DNA from: JBAXPV01 sp037132075
GTDB taxonomy: Bacteria; Bacteroidota; Bacteroidia; Bacteroidales; CAIXZF01
Assembly (NCBI GenBank): GCA_037132075.1
Contig: JBAXPV010000048.1
Span: forward strand, 1 to 25,406
DNA: 25,406 bases
Direction of reading: 5' to 3'
Part shown: positions 1 through 8,077 of the stretch, piece after piece
How the letters are laid out: each line of letters starts with the position of its first letter
Numbering within the stretch: the first letter of the stretch is position 1
Position numbers and translations under genes: made by a program
The notes under the pieces: model-generated
The model's database searches: none
What the model saw: the letters and a program-made list of their open reading frames with translations, nothing else
Told to the model about the DNA's origin: nothing

Positions 1-377
1 GTGGCCATGAATTTTTCGCGCCCCACTTCCACATTGCCGATGGCATGCCTAAGGTTCTTCACATTGAAGCAGAACATGGAATCATGCACATTCTCGCAGT
101 TATGGGAAAAGTAAATGCCTGAGCAGTCGCGGCAGAAGTCCGCCTCAAGGCACCTGGACAGCTTCACGGAATTGAAGCAGCGTATGTTGAACTCCGAGGA
201 AAGCAGCGCGCTGAGCGCGGTCCAGTCCGATTCACGTATGAAATTCACACGGCTGCCAGTTTGATGTAGTGCTTTAGCCATAGGGGCAAAGTTACCAATT
301 ACTTTTACATGACGGCATGACATTGGGTGATAAGGAGACCAGGTGATAACACATTCTAAACAGCTATGTTTTAGCAT
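1..377 (-). CDS. Cys-rich hypothetical protein, 5' part only (runs off the window)
   Basis: The frame is open from an ATG at 377 down to base 1 (125 codons, no stop), so only the N-terminal part is present. I do not recognise a characterised family. Visible are a possible Rossmann-like stretch (VKVIGNFAPMAKAL, about residues 24-37) and a Cys-rich zone after residue 65, containing CxxC (FCRDCSG) and then NCENVHDSMFCFNVKNLRHA. From memory this zone resembles uncharacterised proteins of uncultured archaea and candidate-phylum bacteria; that is recollection, not a search. An internal ATG at 281 is an alternative start, but the frame upstream also reads as plausible protein. From about base 270 leftwards the DNA is visibly richer in G+C, with third positions mostly G or C, unlike the neighbouring genes. 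This suggests transfer or an assembly join. It is divergent from the proline dehydrogenase gene. Confidence 0.65.
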   Translation of the reverse strand, partial: MLKHSCLECVITWSPYHPMSCRHVKVIGNFAPMAKALHQTGSRVNFIRESDWTALSALLSSEFNIRCFNSVKLSRCLEADFCRDCSGIYFSHNCENVHDSMFCFNVKNLRHAIGNVEVGREKFMA

Positions 378-393
378 ACCTGCAAAGAATAAG

Positions 394-401
394 TATATTT
401 G
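394..401 (+). promoter_or_regulatory. Candidate Bacteroidota -7 box for proline dehydrogenase
   Basis: TATATTTG matches the Bacteroidota -7 consensus TAnnTTTG and lies 22 bases before the proline dehydrogenase ATG, inside the 46-bp divergent gap. The -33 position has only TTTT (369-372) instead of TTTG, so the match is partial. Confidence 0.4.
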
Positions 402-423
402 CCGTTCAAAATATTGAATCCTC

Positions 424-1593
424 ATGATCAATTTCGAAAATACCGAAAACGCTTTTCGTTATAAGTCCAACAGCGAACTCAACAGCTCTTTTTTCCTGTT
501 CCGGGTGCTGTCGCGCAACTGGCTCGTCAGTATTGTAAATAACTTCTTCAAAGCCGGACTGGCACTGCATTTCCCACTGGACTGGATCGTGAAACCAACG
601 GTTTACAAACAATTTGTGGGTGGGGTGAACATTACGGAATGTGAACCTGCCGTGCGGAAACTTCAGAAATTCGGCGTCAAAGCCATCCTCGACTACAGCA
701 TAGAAGGGGGTAGCTCACTCGAAGAAATCAATGCCACCCTGGCCGAAACCCTTCGTTCAATAGACAATGCCGGGAAAGATCCCAACATCCCTTTTGCTGT
801 TTTCAAACCCAGTGGTTTTTGTGATGTCAATACCCTTGAAATCCTTAGTCAGCAGGAAAATCCGCCAGCTGCTGCCATGGCTGAAGGAGAGAACTTCCGA
901 CAAAGAGTTAATATTTTATGCCAAGCAGCCTTTGACGCTGGTGTGCCTATCCTTATCGATGCGGAGGACTCCTGGTATCAGAAGTTTATCGATCAGGTCG
1001 TCGATGAAATGATGGCGAAATATAATAAGGAGCGGGTTATCGTTTTCAATACCTTCCAGATGTATCGCCACGACCGTACCGTTTTTCTCGGAGTCACCCT
1101 GGAGAAAGCCAGGCAGGGCAATTACTATGCCGGACTGAAGTTCGTCAGGGGTGCCTATATGGAAAAGGAACGGGCAAGGGCTTTGAAAATGGGCTATCCG
1201 TCCCCGATTCACAAAGACAAGGATGCTACTGACAATGCTTACAACGAGGCCTTGCTGCTTGCTTTAAAGAATATCGACAGGGTCATGGTCTTCAATGGCT
1301 CTCACAACGAAGACAGCAACCGCATCCAGGCTGACTTTATCCTGCAAAGCGAATTGGATAAGAATGACGCCAGGATCTGGTTTTCACAGTTATATGGCAT
1401 GAGTGATCATATAAGCTTTAATCTTGCTGCAGAGGGATTTAATGTAGCAAAATATGTCCCATATGGTCCTGTCCGGCATGTCATGCCTTATTTGTTCCGC
1501 AGGGCGGAGGAAAATACGTCTATTGCAGGCCAGACCGGGCGTGAGCTAAGGTTGCTTGGCATCGAGAAAGCCCGGCGCAGGAAAAAGGCGTAA
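424..1593 (+). CDS. Proline dehydrogenase (monofunctional, FAD)
   Basis: Oxidises L-proline to 1-pyrroline-5-carboxylate with FAD, the first step of proline catabolism. At 389 residues it matches the stand-alone Bacteroidota enzyme; no P5C dehydrogenase domain is fused. It has a TIM-barrel pattern with hallmark strands: ILIDAED (about 176-182), VFNTFQMYRHD (207-217), LKFVRGAYMEKER (238-250), SQLYGMSDHIS (321-331) and the C-terminal YLFRRAEENTSIAGQ (356-370). The last contains the Arg-Arg pair and Glu that bind the proline carboxylate and shape the active site in the PutA family. The ATG at 424 is the only sensible start, and there is no Shine-Dalgarno. It stands alone, divergent from the Cys-rich gene and convergent (23 bp) with alanine dehydrogenase, and is probably transcribed from its own promoter at 394-401. 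No P5C dehydrogenase gene is in the window. Confidence 0.93.
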   Translation: MINFENTENAFRYKSNSELNSSFFLFRVLSRNWLVSIVNNFFKAGLALHFPLDWIVKPTVYKQFVGGVNITECEPAVRKLQKFGVKAILDYSIEGGSSLEEINATLAETLRSIDNAGKDPNIPFAVFKPSGFCDVNTLEILSQQENPPAAAMAEGENFRQRVNILCQAAFDAGVPILIDAEDSWYQKFIDQVVDEMMAKYNKERVIVFNTFQMYRHDRTVFLGVTLEKARQGNYYAGLKFVRGAYMEKERARALKMGYPSPIHKDKDATDNAYNEALLLALKNIDRVMVFNGSHNEDSNRIQADFILQSELDKNDARIWFSQLYGMSDHISFNLAAEGFNVAKYVPYGPVRHVMPYLFRRAEENTSIAGQTGRELRLLGIEKARRRKKA

Positions 1594-1616
1594 GAAGTTG
1601 GAATAGGCAGAGGGGC

Positions 1617-2834
1617 CTAGCCAAAGGCCGCCATAAGCAATTCGATGTCCTGGCTTGGAATGCCGAAGTTCTCCCCAATAAACTTATTCACCAGGATGCC
1701 ATTGAAGAGATATACACCTTGCAACAGGCCATAATCTATCTTTAAAAAGCGTTCAATGCCGCCTTCTTCGCCCATGGTGAGCAAAATCGGGACAAAGAAA
1801 TTACTCAAAGCATATGAGGCGCTATTGGGCACCCGGCTTGGGATATTCGGGACACAATAATGGGTAACATCATGTTTTGTATACACAGGATTCGAGTGCG
1901 TCGTGATTCGTGAAGTCTCGAAACAGCCGCCCTGGTCGATGCTGACATCGATCACGACGCTGCCGCTTTTCATCTCCCTGACCATAGCCTCTGTAACAAC
2001 ACAGGGAGTCCGGCCTGCCGGAGCATGGATGGCGCCTATTACGACATCCGCAGTGCGTAAGGCTTTCAGCAAAACTTTCGGGTGGATGATCGAGGTGAAT
2101 ACACGGTTGCTGAGGTTGTCCTGTATCCTTCGTAACTTGTAAATGTTGTTGTCAAAGACTTTAACCAGGGCACCCATTCCCATGGCTGCACGGGCAGCGA
2201 CCTCACCAACGGCGCCGGCGCCAAGGATGACGACTTCAGTCGGGGTGATACCAGGGAAACCACCCAGGAGTCTTCCTTTTCCATAATCGGGATGACTAAG
2301 GTATTCTGCGGCAAGCAAGACAGAGCTCGTCCCTGCAATCTCGCTCATGGCCCTGATAATGGGAAACGATCCCGTTTTATCTTTGATGAGTTCAAAGGCA
2401 ATCGTCGTAACTTTACGGATCATGAGTTGCCGGAAATATTCAGCAGATTGCGTACCCATTTGCAAACTCGAGATCACCGTCTGCTTTCCTTTCAAATAAT
2501 TGATTTCCTGGAACGAAAGTGGTGCTACCTTGAGGATGATATCGGCTTTAAAAACCTCTTCGGCATTGAAAACGATATCGGCCCCGGCTTCTGTGTATTC
2601 CATGTCGCTGAAATGCGCAGGGATTCCGGCCTTGGCTTCATAGATGACTTTGTGTCCGTTTTGTGTCAGCACGCTGACGGCCTCCGGCACCAGGGCCACA
2701 CGCCTTTCTTCCAGTACCGTCTCCCGGGGGATGCCGATGATGAGTTTGCCTCGTTTCCTGCCTACCTCCAGCATTTCTTCCTGGGGCATCAGCGATGAAG
2801 CACTGAGATTTAGAAATCTTTGATTGCCTGCCAT
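1617..2834 (-). CDS. ald: Alanine dehydrogenase family protein (Bacteroidota type)
   Basis: Expected reaction: NAD-dependent interconversion of L-alanine with pyruvate and ammonia. There are 405 residues, with an N-terminal extension of about 30 before the conserved GIPRE (34-38). Visible are the substrate Arg in IPRET (R37), a Lys in ILKVAPLS (K102), the Rossmann motif GAGAVGEVAARAA (205-217), and the conserved IDQGGCFETS (299-308) with the Asp that works in catalysis. The canonical active-site His in the LHLA motif of Bacillus and Mycobacterium enzymes is replaced by Gln in SSLQMGTQ (Q125). I recall this change as usual in the Bacteroidota branch, so the exact activity is less certain than the family. 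The gene follows tsaE by 25 bp on the same strand and is probably the last gene of the porX-tsaE-ald unit. The related NAD(P) transhydrogenase alpha subunit is a less likely alternative. Confidence 0.85.
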   Translation of the reverse strand: MAGNQRFLNLSASSLMPQEEMLEVGRKRGKLIIGIPRETVLEERRVALVPEAVSVLTQNGHKVIYEAKAGIPAHFSDMEYTEAGADIVFNAEEVFKADIILKVAPLSFQEINYLKGKQTVISSLQMGTQSAEYFRQLMIRKVTTIAFELIKDKTGSFPIIRAMSEIAGTSSVLLAAEYLSHPDYGKGRLLGGFPGITPTEVVILGAGAVGEVAARAAMGMGALVKVFDNNIYKLRRIQDNLSNRVFTSIIHPKVLLKALRTADVVIGAIHAPAGRTPCVVTEAMVREMKSGSVVIDVSIDQGGCFETSRITTHSNPVYTKHDVTHYCVPNIPSRVPNSASYALSNFFVPILLTMGEEGGIERFLKIDYGLLQGVYLFNGILVNKFIGENFGIPSQDIELLMAAFG

Positions 2835-2859
2835 GTCGTAAAGTTACGAAACAGGGAGG

Positions 2860-3273
2860 CTAAAAAGCAAACCTCCTTAAACCTTCCGGCTCTGTTTCTT
2901 CAATCCTCACTTCTACGCTATCTTCAGGTAAAAGTTCGGTGATCTTTTCAGGCCATTCAATGAAACAATAATCTCCACTGAAGAAATAGTTCTCATAACC
3001 GATGTCATAGGCTTCTTCAACTTTCTTAATTCTGTAAAAGTCGAAATGATAAAGACGCGAGCCCTCAGGGGTAAGATACTGGTTTACAATACTGAAGGTC
3101 GGGCTGCTGGCTTCATCCACGGCGCCAAGCTCCTGGCATAAAATTTTGATAAAAGTTGTTTTCCCCGCACCCATGCCCCCGTAAAAGGCAAAGATACGAC
3201 GATCAGGATATGCCGAAAGCAAAGCCCTCGCAATGGACGGCAAGTCATTCAGGTTCTGGCAAAGCAACTCCAT
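2860..3273 (-). CDS. tsaE: tRNA t6A biosynthesis ATPase TsaE
   Basis: P-loop ATPase that works with TsaB, TsaC and TsaD to make N6-threonylcarbamoyladenosine at position 37 of ANN-decoding tRNAs, in the cytoplasm. Its 137 residues are typical of the family. Walker A is GGMGAGKT (32-39), followed by the TsaE signatures SSPTFSIVNQY (56-66), HFDFYRI (76-82) and FIEWPEK (104-110). The start at 3273 gives the usual short N-terminus. It sits 9 bp after porX and 25 bp before ald on the same strand, so co-transcription is likely. As a core translation gene it anchors the locus as chromosomal. Confidence 0.95.
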   Translation of the reverse strand: MELLCQNLNDLPSIARALLSAYPDRRIFAFYGGMGAGKTTFIKILCQELGAVDEASSPTFSIVNQYLTPEGSRLYHFDFYRIKKVEEAYDIGYENYFFSGDYCFIEWPEKITELLPEDSVEVRIEETEPEGLRRFAF

Positions 3274-3282
3274 ATCACAAAA

Positions 3283-4836
3283 CTATTTGGCTTTCAGGCT
3301 CACGAAGGGAATCAGCATCTCTTCCATAGAAATGCCACCATGCTGGAAGGTGTTCCTGTAGTATTTGGCATAGTGGTTATAATTGTTCGGATAGGCAAAG
3401 AAATCCGTCCCCCTGGTAAACACATAAGAGCTGCTGACATTTGTTTTTGGAAGAAAAATATCTTCTGGCCGCATCACCTCATAGACATCCTTACGGTTGT
3501 AGTCGAGGCTTCTGCCGGTCTTATAACGCAAATTGGTATTGGTGTTACGGTCGCCGATGATCTTTACCGGATCCTGCACACGGATAGAGCCATGGTCAGT
3601 AGTGATAATGATCGGATATCCTTTGTCAGCAAGGAAACGAATCATCTCAAACAGTGGTGAATGCTCAAACCAGGAGACCGTGATAGAACGGTAAGCGGCC
3701 TCGTCTTCGGCAAGCTCACGGATCACTTCCATCTCCGTTCTGGCATGTGAAAGCATGTCGACGAAATTATAGACAATGATGTTTAATTTGTTCCCGCTCA
3801 GGTTGGGTAAGTTCTCCAGCAAACGCTTGCCGGCATTCAGGTTTACGATCTTGTTGTATGAAAATTTGATGTCTTTCCCGAAACGCTTCAGGTATTCGGC
3901 GAGCAGCTCCCCTTCGAATTGGTTTTTTGTGCCTTCATCCTCCTCATTGACCCAGTATTTCGGATATTTTTTCTCGATTTCCATGGGCATGAGTCCTGAA
4001 AAGAATGAGTTCCGTGCATATTGCGTGACAGTTGGCAGGATGCTGTAGTAAATCTCATCGCGTTCGACACGGTAATATTCTTCAATCAAAGGTTGAATCG
4101 ATTTCCACTGGTCGTAACGGAGGTTGTCGATCAGCAGCAGGTACATCGGAGCTTCGTCATTCAGGTATGGGAAGACCCTTTCTTTTACGAGGTTTGGCGA
4201 CAGGGTAGGGCGATCCGTCGTTTTTCCCTGGAGCCAGCTTTGGTAGTTCTTTTCGATGAATCGTGAAAATACCTTGTTGGCTTCAGATTTTTGCATGTTC
4301 AGGATGTCGAGCATGGAGTTGTCGTCCGACTTTGAGAGCTCCAGTTCCCAGAAAACGAGTTTCTTATAAACGTCGATCCATTCCTGGTGGGTCAGGTTGT
4401 TGGTGATCTCCATACCGATGTTTCGGAATTCCTGCTGGTAGGCTGACGATGTTTTCTGACTGATGAGTTTTTTGTTTTCCAGGTTCTTTTTCAGGCACAG
4501 AAGGATCTGGTTTGGATTTACCGGCTTGATCAGGTAATCGTTGATGTTAGAGCCGATGGCTTCCTCCATGATAAATTCTTCTTCACTCTTGGTGATCATC
4601 ACCACCGGGAGGTTGGGTTGCTGGTTTTTGATGAGACTCAGCGTCTCGAGGCCTGACAGGCCAGGCATATTTTCGTCCAGGAAAACGATATCGAAAGGTT
4701 TGGTTTTTAATAGGTCGATGGCTTCATCGCCGCTGTTGGCGGTGGAGACTTCATAACCTTTTTCTTCAAGGAAGATAACATGAGGCTTCAGGAGATCGAT
4801 CTCATCATCTGCCCATAAAATATTTACTACTGACAT
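3283..4836 (-). CDS. porX: PorX-type response regulator with PglZ effector domain
   Basis: Two-domain regulator of the PorX family, needed for type IX secretion in Porphyromonas and Flavobacterium. Receiver domain (about 1-120): acidic pair D10-D11, phosphoacceptor D54 in FLDENMPG, T82 and K104. A helical linker (about 120-220) is followed by an alkaline-phosphatase-fold PglZ domain (about 225-517). Its metal and catalytic residues can be read: D237 in LLLIDNLRYD, T271 in SILPTVTQY, D360 and H364 in FVDMLSHAR, D414-H415 in TTDHGS, and H499 in QHGGIS. In studied PorX proteins this domain has phosphodiesterase activity on oligonucleotides and phosphorylation favours dimer formation; applying that here is inference. 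The 517 residues match the family. No partner histidine kinase (PorY) is nearby, as is usual. A likely T9SS cargo lies at 21686-25111. Confidence 0.93.
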   Translation of the reverse strand: MSVVNILWADDEIDLLKPHVIFLEEKGYEVSTANSGDEAIDLLKTKPFDIVFLDENMPGLSGLETLSLIKNQQPNLPVVMITKSEEEFIMEEAIGSNINDYLIKPVNPNQILLCLKKNLENKKLISQKTSSAYQQEFRNIGMEITNNLTHQEWIDVYKKLVFWELELSKSDDNSMLDILNMQKSEANKVFSRFIEKNYQSWLQGKTTDRPTLSPNLVKERVFPYLNDEAPMYLLLIDNLRYDQWKSIQPLIEEYYRVERDEIYYSILPTVTQYARNSFFSGLMPMEIEKKYPKYWVNEEDEGTKNQFEGELLAEYLKRFGKDIKFSYNKIVNLNAGKRLLENLPNLSGNKLNIIVYNFVDMLSHARTEMEVIRELAEDEAAYRSITVSWFEHSPLFEMIRFLADKGYPIIITTDHGSIRVQDPVKIIGDRNTNTNLRYKTGRSLDYNRKDVYEVMRPEDIFLPKTNVSSSYVFTRGTDFFAYPNNYNHYAKYYRNTFQHGGISMEEMLIPFVSLKAK

Positions 4837-4924
4837 ATATTGGTTTAAATTCTAATTGGTTTTTGCGTTCAAACATTGTACCAAACGGATGACCTGACAA
4901 ATAATTGTATTTATACGCATTGGT

Positions 4925-4986
4925 CCACGCAAATTAAGGCAATGTTTCACGCAAAAGAAGGCAAAGTTGTTTTACTTTGCGTGAAA
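4925..4986 (+). repeat. Three CACGCAAA sites, two forming an 11-bp inverted repeat
   Basis: In the 169-bp divergent gap between porX and the HD gene, CACGCAAA occurs directly at 4926-4933 and 4948-4955 and inverted (TTTGCGTG) at 4976-4983. The last two extend to a perfect 11-bp inverted repeat: TTTCACGCAAA at 4945-4955 and its complement at 4976-4986, 20 bases apart. The right arm ends 19 bases before the TTG start of the HD gene. It could be an operator or a leader hairpin. Confidence 0.7.
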
Positions 4987-5005
4987 TATCAAAATCAAAT
5001 ATTTT

Positions 5006-6241
5006 TTGGCTACCCTCATCAACAAACGAAAGATCTTCAACGACCCTGTTTACGGTTTCATCACCATTCCTGATGACCTCGTCTTTGACCTGATCGAACA
5101 TCCGTTTTTTCAGCGTCTGCGTCGTATCAAACAGCTTGGACTTACACACCTGGTATATCCCGGTGCTTTGCATACCCGTTTTCATCACGCCCTTGGTGCA
5201 TTTTATCTTGGACGCCTGGCCGTGGAGACATTGAGGCTGAAAGGCCATGAAATCACTACTGAGGAAGAGCAGGGAGTCTCTATTGCACTCCTGCTTCATG
5301 ACATTGGCCATGGTCCCTTTTCTCACGCCCTCGAGCATTCAATTGTTTCCGGCATGACACATGAAGATTTGTCACTGCTGTTTATCAACAAACTGAATGA
5401 AGAATTTGACGGAAAACTCAGCGTGGCTGCCCGCATCTTTACCAATACCTATCCCAAGCGCTTTCTGAATCAACTGGTATCAGGCCAACTCGACATGGAT
5501 CGTATGGATTACCTGAAACGCGATAGCTTCTATACCGGCGTTTCTGAAGGAGTGATCAGCTCCGATCGTATCCTGAACATGCTCAATATTGTGGGTGATG
5601 ACCTTGTAGTTGAAGCAAAAGGGATCTATTCGGTGGAGAAATTTATCGTGGCCCGCAGGCTGATGTATTGGCAGGTGTATTTACACAAAACGGTTCTGGC
5701 TGCTGAACAAATGCTTGTTTTCCTGCTACGCCGGGCAAAAGAACTCGTGATGCAGGGTGTGTTAATTTTTACAACCCCTGATCTGCTGGCCTTTTTGCAA
5801 CATGAATATAGTTTGTCGGATTTTGAAGAAAACAGGGAAATCCTGGAACGCTTTGCCAGGCTCGACGATTACGATATTTATACCTGTATGAAGATATGGA
5901 TGAATGCTGAGGATAAAGTGTTGTCATATCTTAGTAAAGCTATCGTCAACCGTCACTTATTCAAGGTTGAAATTCAGACCAGGCCTTTTAGTCCGGTGTA
6001 TATTCGTGAAATTGAAAATGAAGTTGCTGAACGTGACATCGTTCTGAATATCAATGAGATACCATATGTGGTTTACCATGGCGAGATTACAAATAACGCC
6101 TACAATCCCAGGAAAGATAAAATCAGTATTTTAAATAAAGATGGTAGCGTTTCGGATGTCACCGAGGCTTCTGCCCAACTAAATATTTCCATTTTATCGG
6201 AAACGATCACCAACTATTATCTTTGTTATCCAAAAAAATAA
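5006..6241 (+). CDS. HD-domain phosphohydrolase (SAMHD1/dGTPase-like)
   Basis: A 411-residue member of the HD superfamily branch related to SAMHD1 and bacterial dNTP triphosphohydrolases. Metal ligands can be read: H61 in HTRFHHALG, H98-D99 in LLLHDIGHGPFSH, and D165 in QLDMDRMDYLKRD, followed by FYTG. A dNTP or other phosphoester substrate is likely but not shown by the sequence. The frame is closed by a TGA at 4982-4984. Within the short open part before the conserved NDPVYGFITIP only TTG at 5006 is a normal bacterial start, so I accept TTG; there is no Shine-Dalgarno. The stop codon abuts the lpxD ATG with no gap, which implies translational coupling. An HD gene next to lpxD is, from memory, common in Bacteroidota. 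Confidence 0.88.
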   Translation: MATLINKRKIFNDPVYGFITIPDDLVFDLIEHPFFQRLRRIKQLGLTHLVYPGALHTRFHHALGAFYLGRLAVETLRLKGHEITTEEEQGVSIALLLHDIGHGPFSHALEHSIVSGMTHEDLSLLFINKLNEEFDGKLSVAARIFTNTYPKRFLNQLVSGQLDMDRMDYLKRDSFYTGVSEGVISSDRILNMLNIVGDDLVVEAKGIYSVEKFIVARRLMYWQVYLHKTVLAAEQMLVFLLRRAKELVMQGVLIFTTPDLLAFLQHEYSLSDFEENREILERFARLDDYDIYTCMKIWMNAEDKVLSYLSKAIVNRHLFKVEIQTRPFSPVYIREIENEVAERDIVLNINEIPYVVYHGEITNNAYNPRKDKISILNKDGSVSDVTEASAQLNISILSETITNYYLCYPKK

Positions 6242-7267
6242 ATGATGGAATTTACTGCCCAGCAAATCGCAATACTTATCGGAGCTGTAGTCGATGGAAA
6301 TCCCGAAGCAGCGGTCGACCGACTTGAAAAGATAGAAACTGCAACTGCAGGATCCCTGGCATTTCTAGGAAATCCTAAATATACCCCCTTTGCATACACA
6401 ACCCAGGCAAGCATATTGATTGTTGCGGAGGATTTTGTTGCTGATAAGCCAGTTACACCCACCTTGCTCCGTTCTGCAGATCCCAGGGCTGCCTTCGGAA
6501 AATTGCTGGAAGCTTACGAAAAGGTGCGGATGAATAAAACCGGGGTTTCTCAATATGCCTTCGTGGCAAAAAGTGCTAAAATTGGCGCTAATGTATATGT
6601 TGGTGAATTTTCCTATGTAGGCGAAAATGCTGTGATTGCAGACAATGTGAAGATTTTTCCACAGGTATTTGTTGGAGATAATGTTGAGATTGGCGTTGAC
6701 AGTATCTTACATCCCGGAGTAAAAGTCTATTATGACTGCAAAATCGGCAATCGTTGTATTTTTCATTCGGGTGTTGTTGTTGGTTCTGACGGCTTTGGTT
6801 ATGCCCAGGATGAGAACAAAGTCTATCAGAAGATCCCCCAAACAGGAAATGTCGTGATTGGCAATGACGTTGAAGTTGGCGCCAACTGCACGATTGACCG
6901 TTCCACACTGGGATCGACACTCATAGGAAACGGCGTCAAACTCGATAACCTCGTACAGGTGGCTCACAATTCTGAGATTGGCGACAATACCGTTTTTGTT
7001 TCACAATCAGGCATTGCCGGTTCAGCAAAAATCGGGTCTAATTGCCAGGTTGGCGGACAGGTTGGCATTGGCGGCCACATCACTATTGCTGACAATGTGA
7101 GGATTGGCGGGCAGAGCGGCGTAAATGCAAGCGTAAAGGTGCCAGGCTCCATCGTTATGGGCACTCCGGCAATTGATTTTAAGACCTTTCAGCGATCCTC
7201 TGTATATTTCAAACGATTTGCCGAGATTGTGAGCCGGCTTGAGGAATTGGAACGTAAGATTAAATAA
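6242..7267 (+). CDS. lpxD: UDP-3-O-(3-hydroxyacyl)glucosamine N-acyltransferase
   Basis: Third enzyme of lipid A synthesis: it transfers a 3-hydroxyacyl chain from acyl carrier protein to the amino group of UDP-3-O-acyl-glucosamine in the cytoplasm. Its 341 residues match the family. The N-terminal uridine-binding domain (about 1-100) contains TAGSLAFLGNPKY (35-47). A left-handed beta-helix of hexapeptide repeats follows (about 105-315), with the catalytic His in VQVAHNSEIG (H242, equivalent to E. coli H239) and GSDGFGYAQD (181-190). A C-terminal helix (about 318-341) completes it. Two ATGs follow each other at 6242 and 6245. Translation is probably coupled to the HD gene. In many Bacteroidota an lpxC-fabZ fusion follows lpxD; here a gene on the other strand follows and overlaps the lpxD 3' end by 79 bp. 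Confidence 0.96.
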   Translation: MMEFTAQQIAILIGAVVDGNPEAAVDRLEKIETATAGSLAFLGNPKYTPFAYTTQASILIVAEDFVADKPVTPTLLRSADPRAAFGKLLEAYEKVRMNKTGVSQYAFVAKSAKIGANVYVGEFSYVGENAVIADNVKIFPQVFVGDNVEIGVDSILHPGVKVYYDCKIGNRCIFHSGVVVGSDGFGYAQDENKVYQKIPQTGNVVIGNDVEVGANCTIDRSTLGSTLIGNGVKLDNLVQVAHNSEIGDNTVFVSQSGIAGSAKIGSNCQVGGQVGIGGHITIADNVRIGGQSGVNASVKVPGSIVMGTPAIDFKTFQRSSVYFKRFAEIVSRLEELERKIK

Positions 7268-7875
7268 ATAATCACACTGATCCAGGCAGCCAGGAAACAC
7301 CAAACTGACAGCACGTGATCATTGAAGAACATTTTCGATACCACCCAGGCCATAAAATTTAACAATCCGAATAGCCAGATTCCTTTGGTTTTTGACACCA
7401 TCGTCGATAAAACAGTAGGGATCAGGTAGATCAATCCGCTAAATGCCCTGGTTTTAAAGGGGTGATGGATGTTATAATACATGTGGTATTTCCTGATTTC
7501 AGGAGTGACTTCATAATTAAATAAAATGTAAGTCAGGTAAACAGAGATAAACACGCCCACAATCAAGAATGGAATTAATAATTGTTTGGTTTTTTTATCC
7601 TTTTCAAACATGATCAGGGCGAAAGGGACCCAGCTAGGCCAGAATACCTGCGCGAAGAACAGAAAAAAATATGTTGCCTGGACTTGCCAGGCCGCAATGG
7701 CAGGACTGACAAAAGAAAGCCACACAAATCCTTCAGTGATCTGCTGAATTGCAAAGATAAATGGGATGGCAGCAAAATACTTTTGAGAAGGATTGGCTGC
7801 TTTCCTCACAGTAAAAACCCCCGCAATGCATAATACAGCACCTGCAGTGAAACTAGCTTCTGCTGAAAAACACAT
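7189..7875 (-). CDS. Multi-pass membrane protein of the DUF6629 type
   Basis: A 228-residue hydrophobic protein with about seven transmembrane segments. It begins MCFSAEASFTAG, a start I associate with an uncharacterised membrane family (DUF6629); the assignment is from memory. Visible features are a Trp/Phe-rich stretch (FAQVFWPSWVPFAL, about 74-87), a conserved-looking IHHPF (about 135-139), and a polar C-terminal tail. There is no known function. Its last 26 codons overlap the lpxD 3' end in the opposite direction (7189-7267). The tail from about residue 208 may therefore be a run-on past an original stop, or the overlap may be genuine. On the minus strand TACGTTTG (plus-strand 7951-7958) matches the Bacteroidota -7 box 76 bases upstream of the start, without a clear -33 partner. 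Confidence 0.75.
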   Translation of the reverse strand: MCFSAEASFTAGAVLCIAGVFTVRKAANPSQKYFAAIPFIFAIQQITEGFVWLSFVSPAIAAWQVQATYFFLFFAQVFWPSWVPFALIMFEKDKKTKQLLIPFLIVGVFISVYLTYILFNYEVTPEIRKYHMYYNIHHPFKTRAFSGLIYLIPTVLSTMVSKTKGIWLFGLLNFMAWVVSKMFFNDHVLSVWCFLAAWISVIIYLILRSNSSSRLTISANRLKYTEDR

Positions 7876-8077
7876 GTGGAATTTTATTAAGGTTGTTTAG
7901 AAATAGATTGCTTGCGAAAGTAAGCAAATTACGGTGTACCATTTCAAATTCAAACGTATAGGAATTTTTTATTTATAATAGTTATTAATTATGCTGTGTT
8001 TTTTGTACATGTTTTAATATTTTGTATATTGCACTACGTTTTTGAAAATGTTTTTATAGAATTTAAGCCAATTAATA

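Noticed and set aside
2292..2798. 168-codon plus-strand frame inside the alanine dehydrogenase gene
   Set aside because: It lies wholly antisense to a well-conserved enzyme and shows no recognisable domain.
8002..8044. Promoter for STAS copy 1 (TTTG and TACGTTTTTG)
   Set aside because: The candidate -7 box has extra T residues and the nearest TTTG boxes are 10 or 29 bases away, not the expected 19-21.
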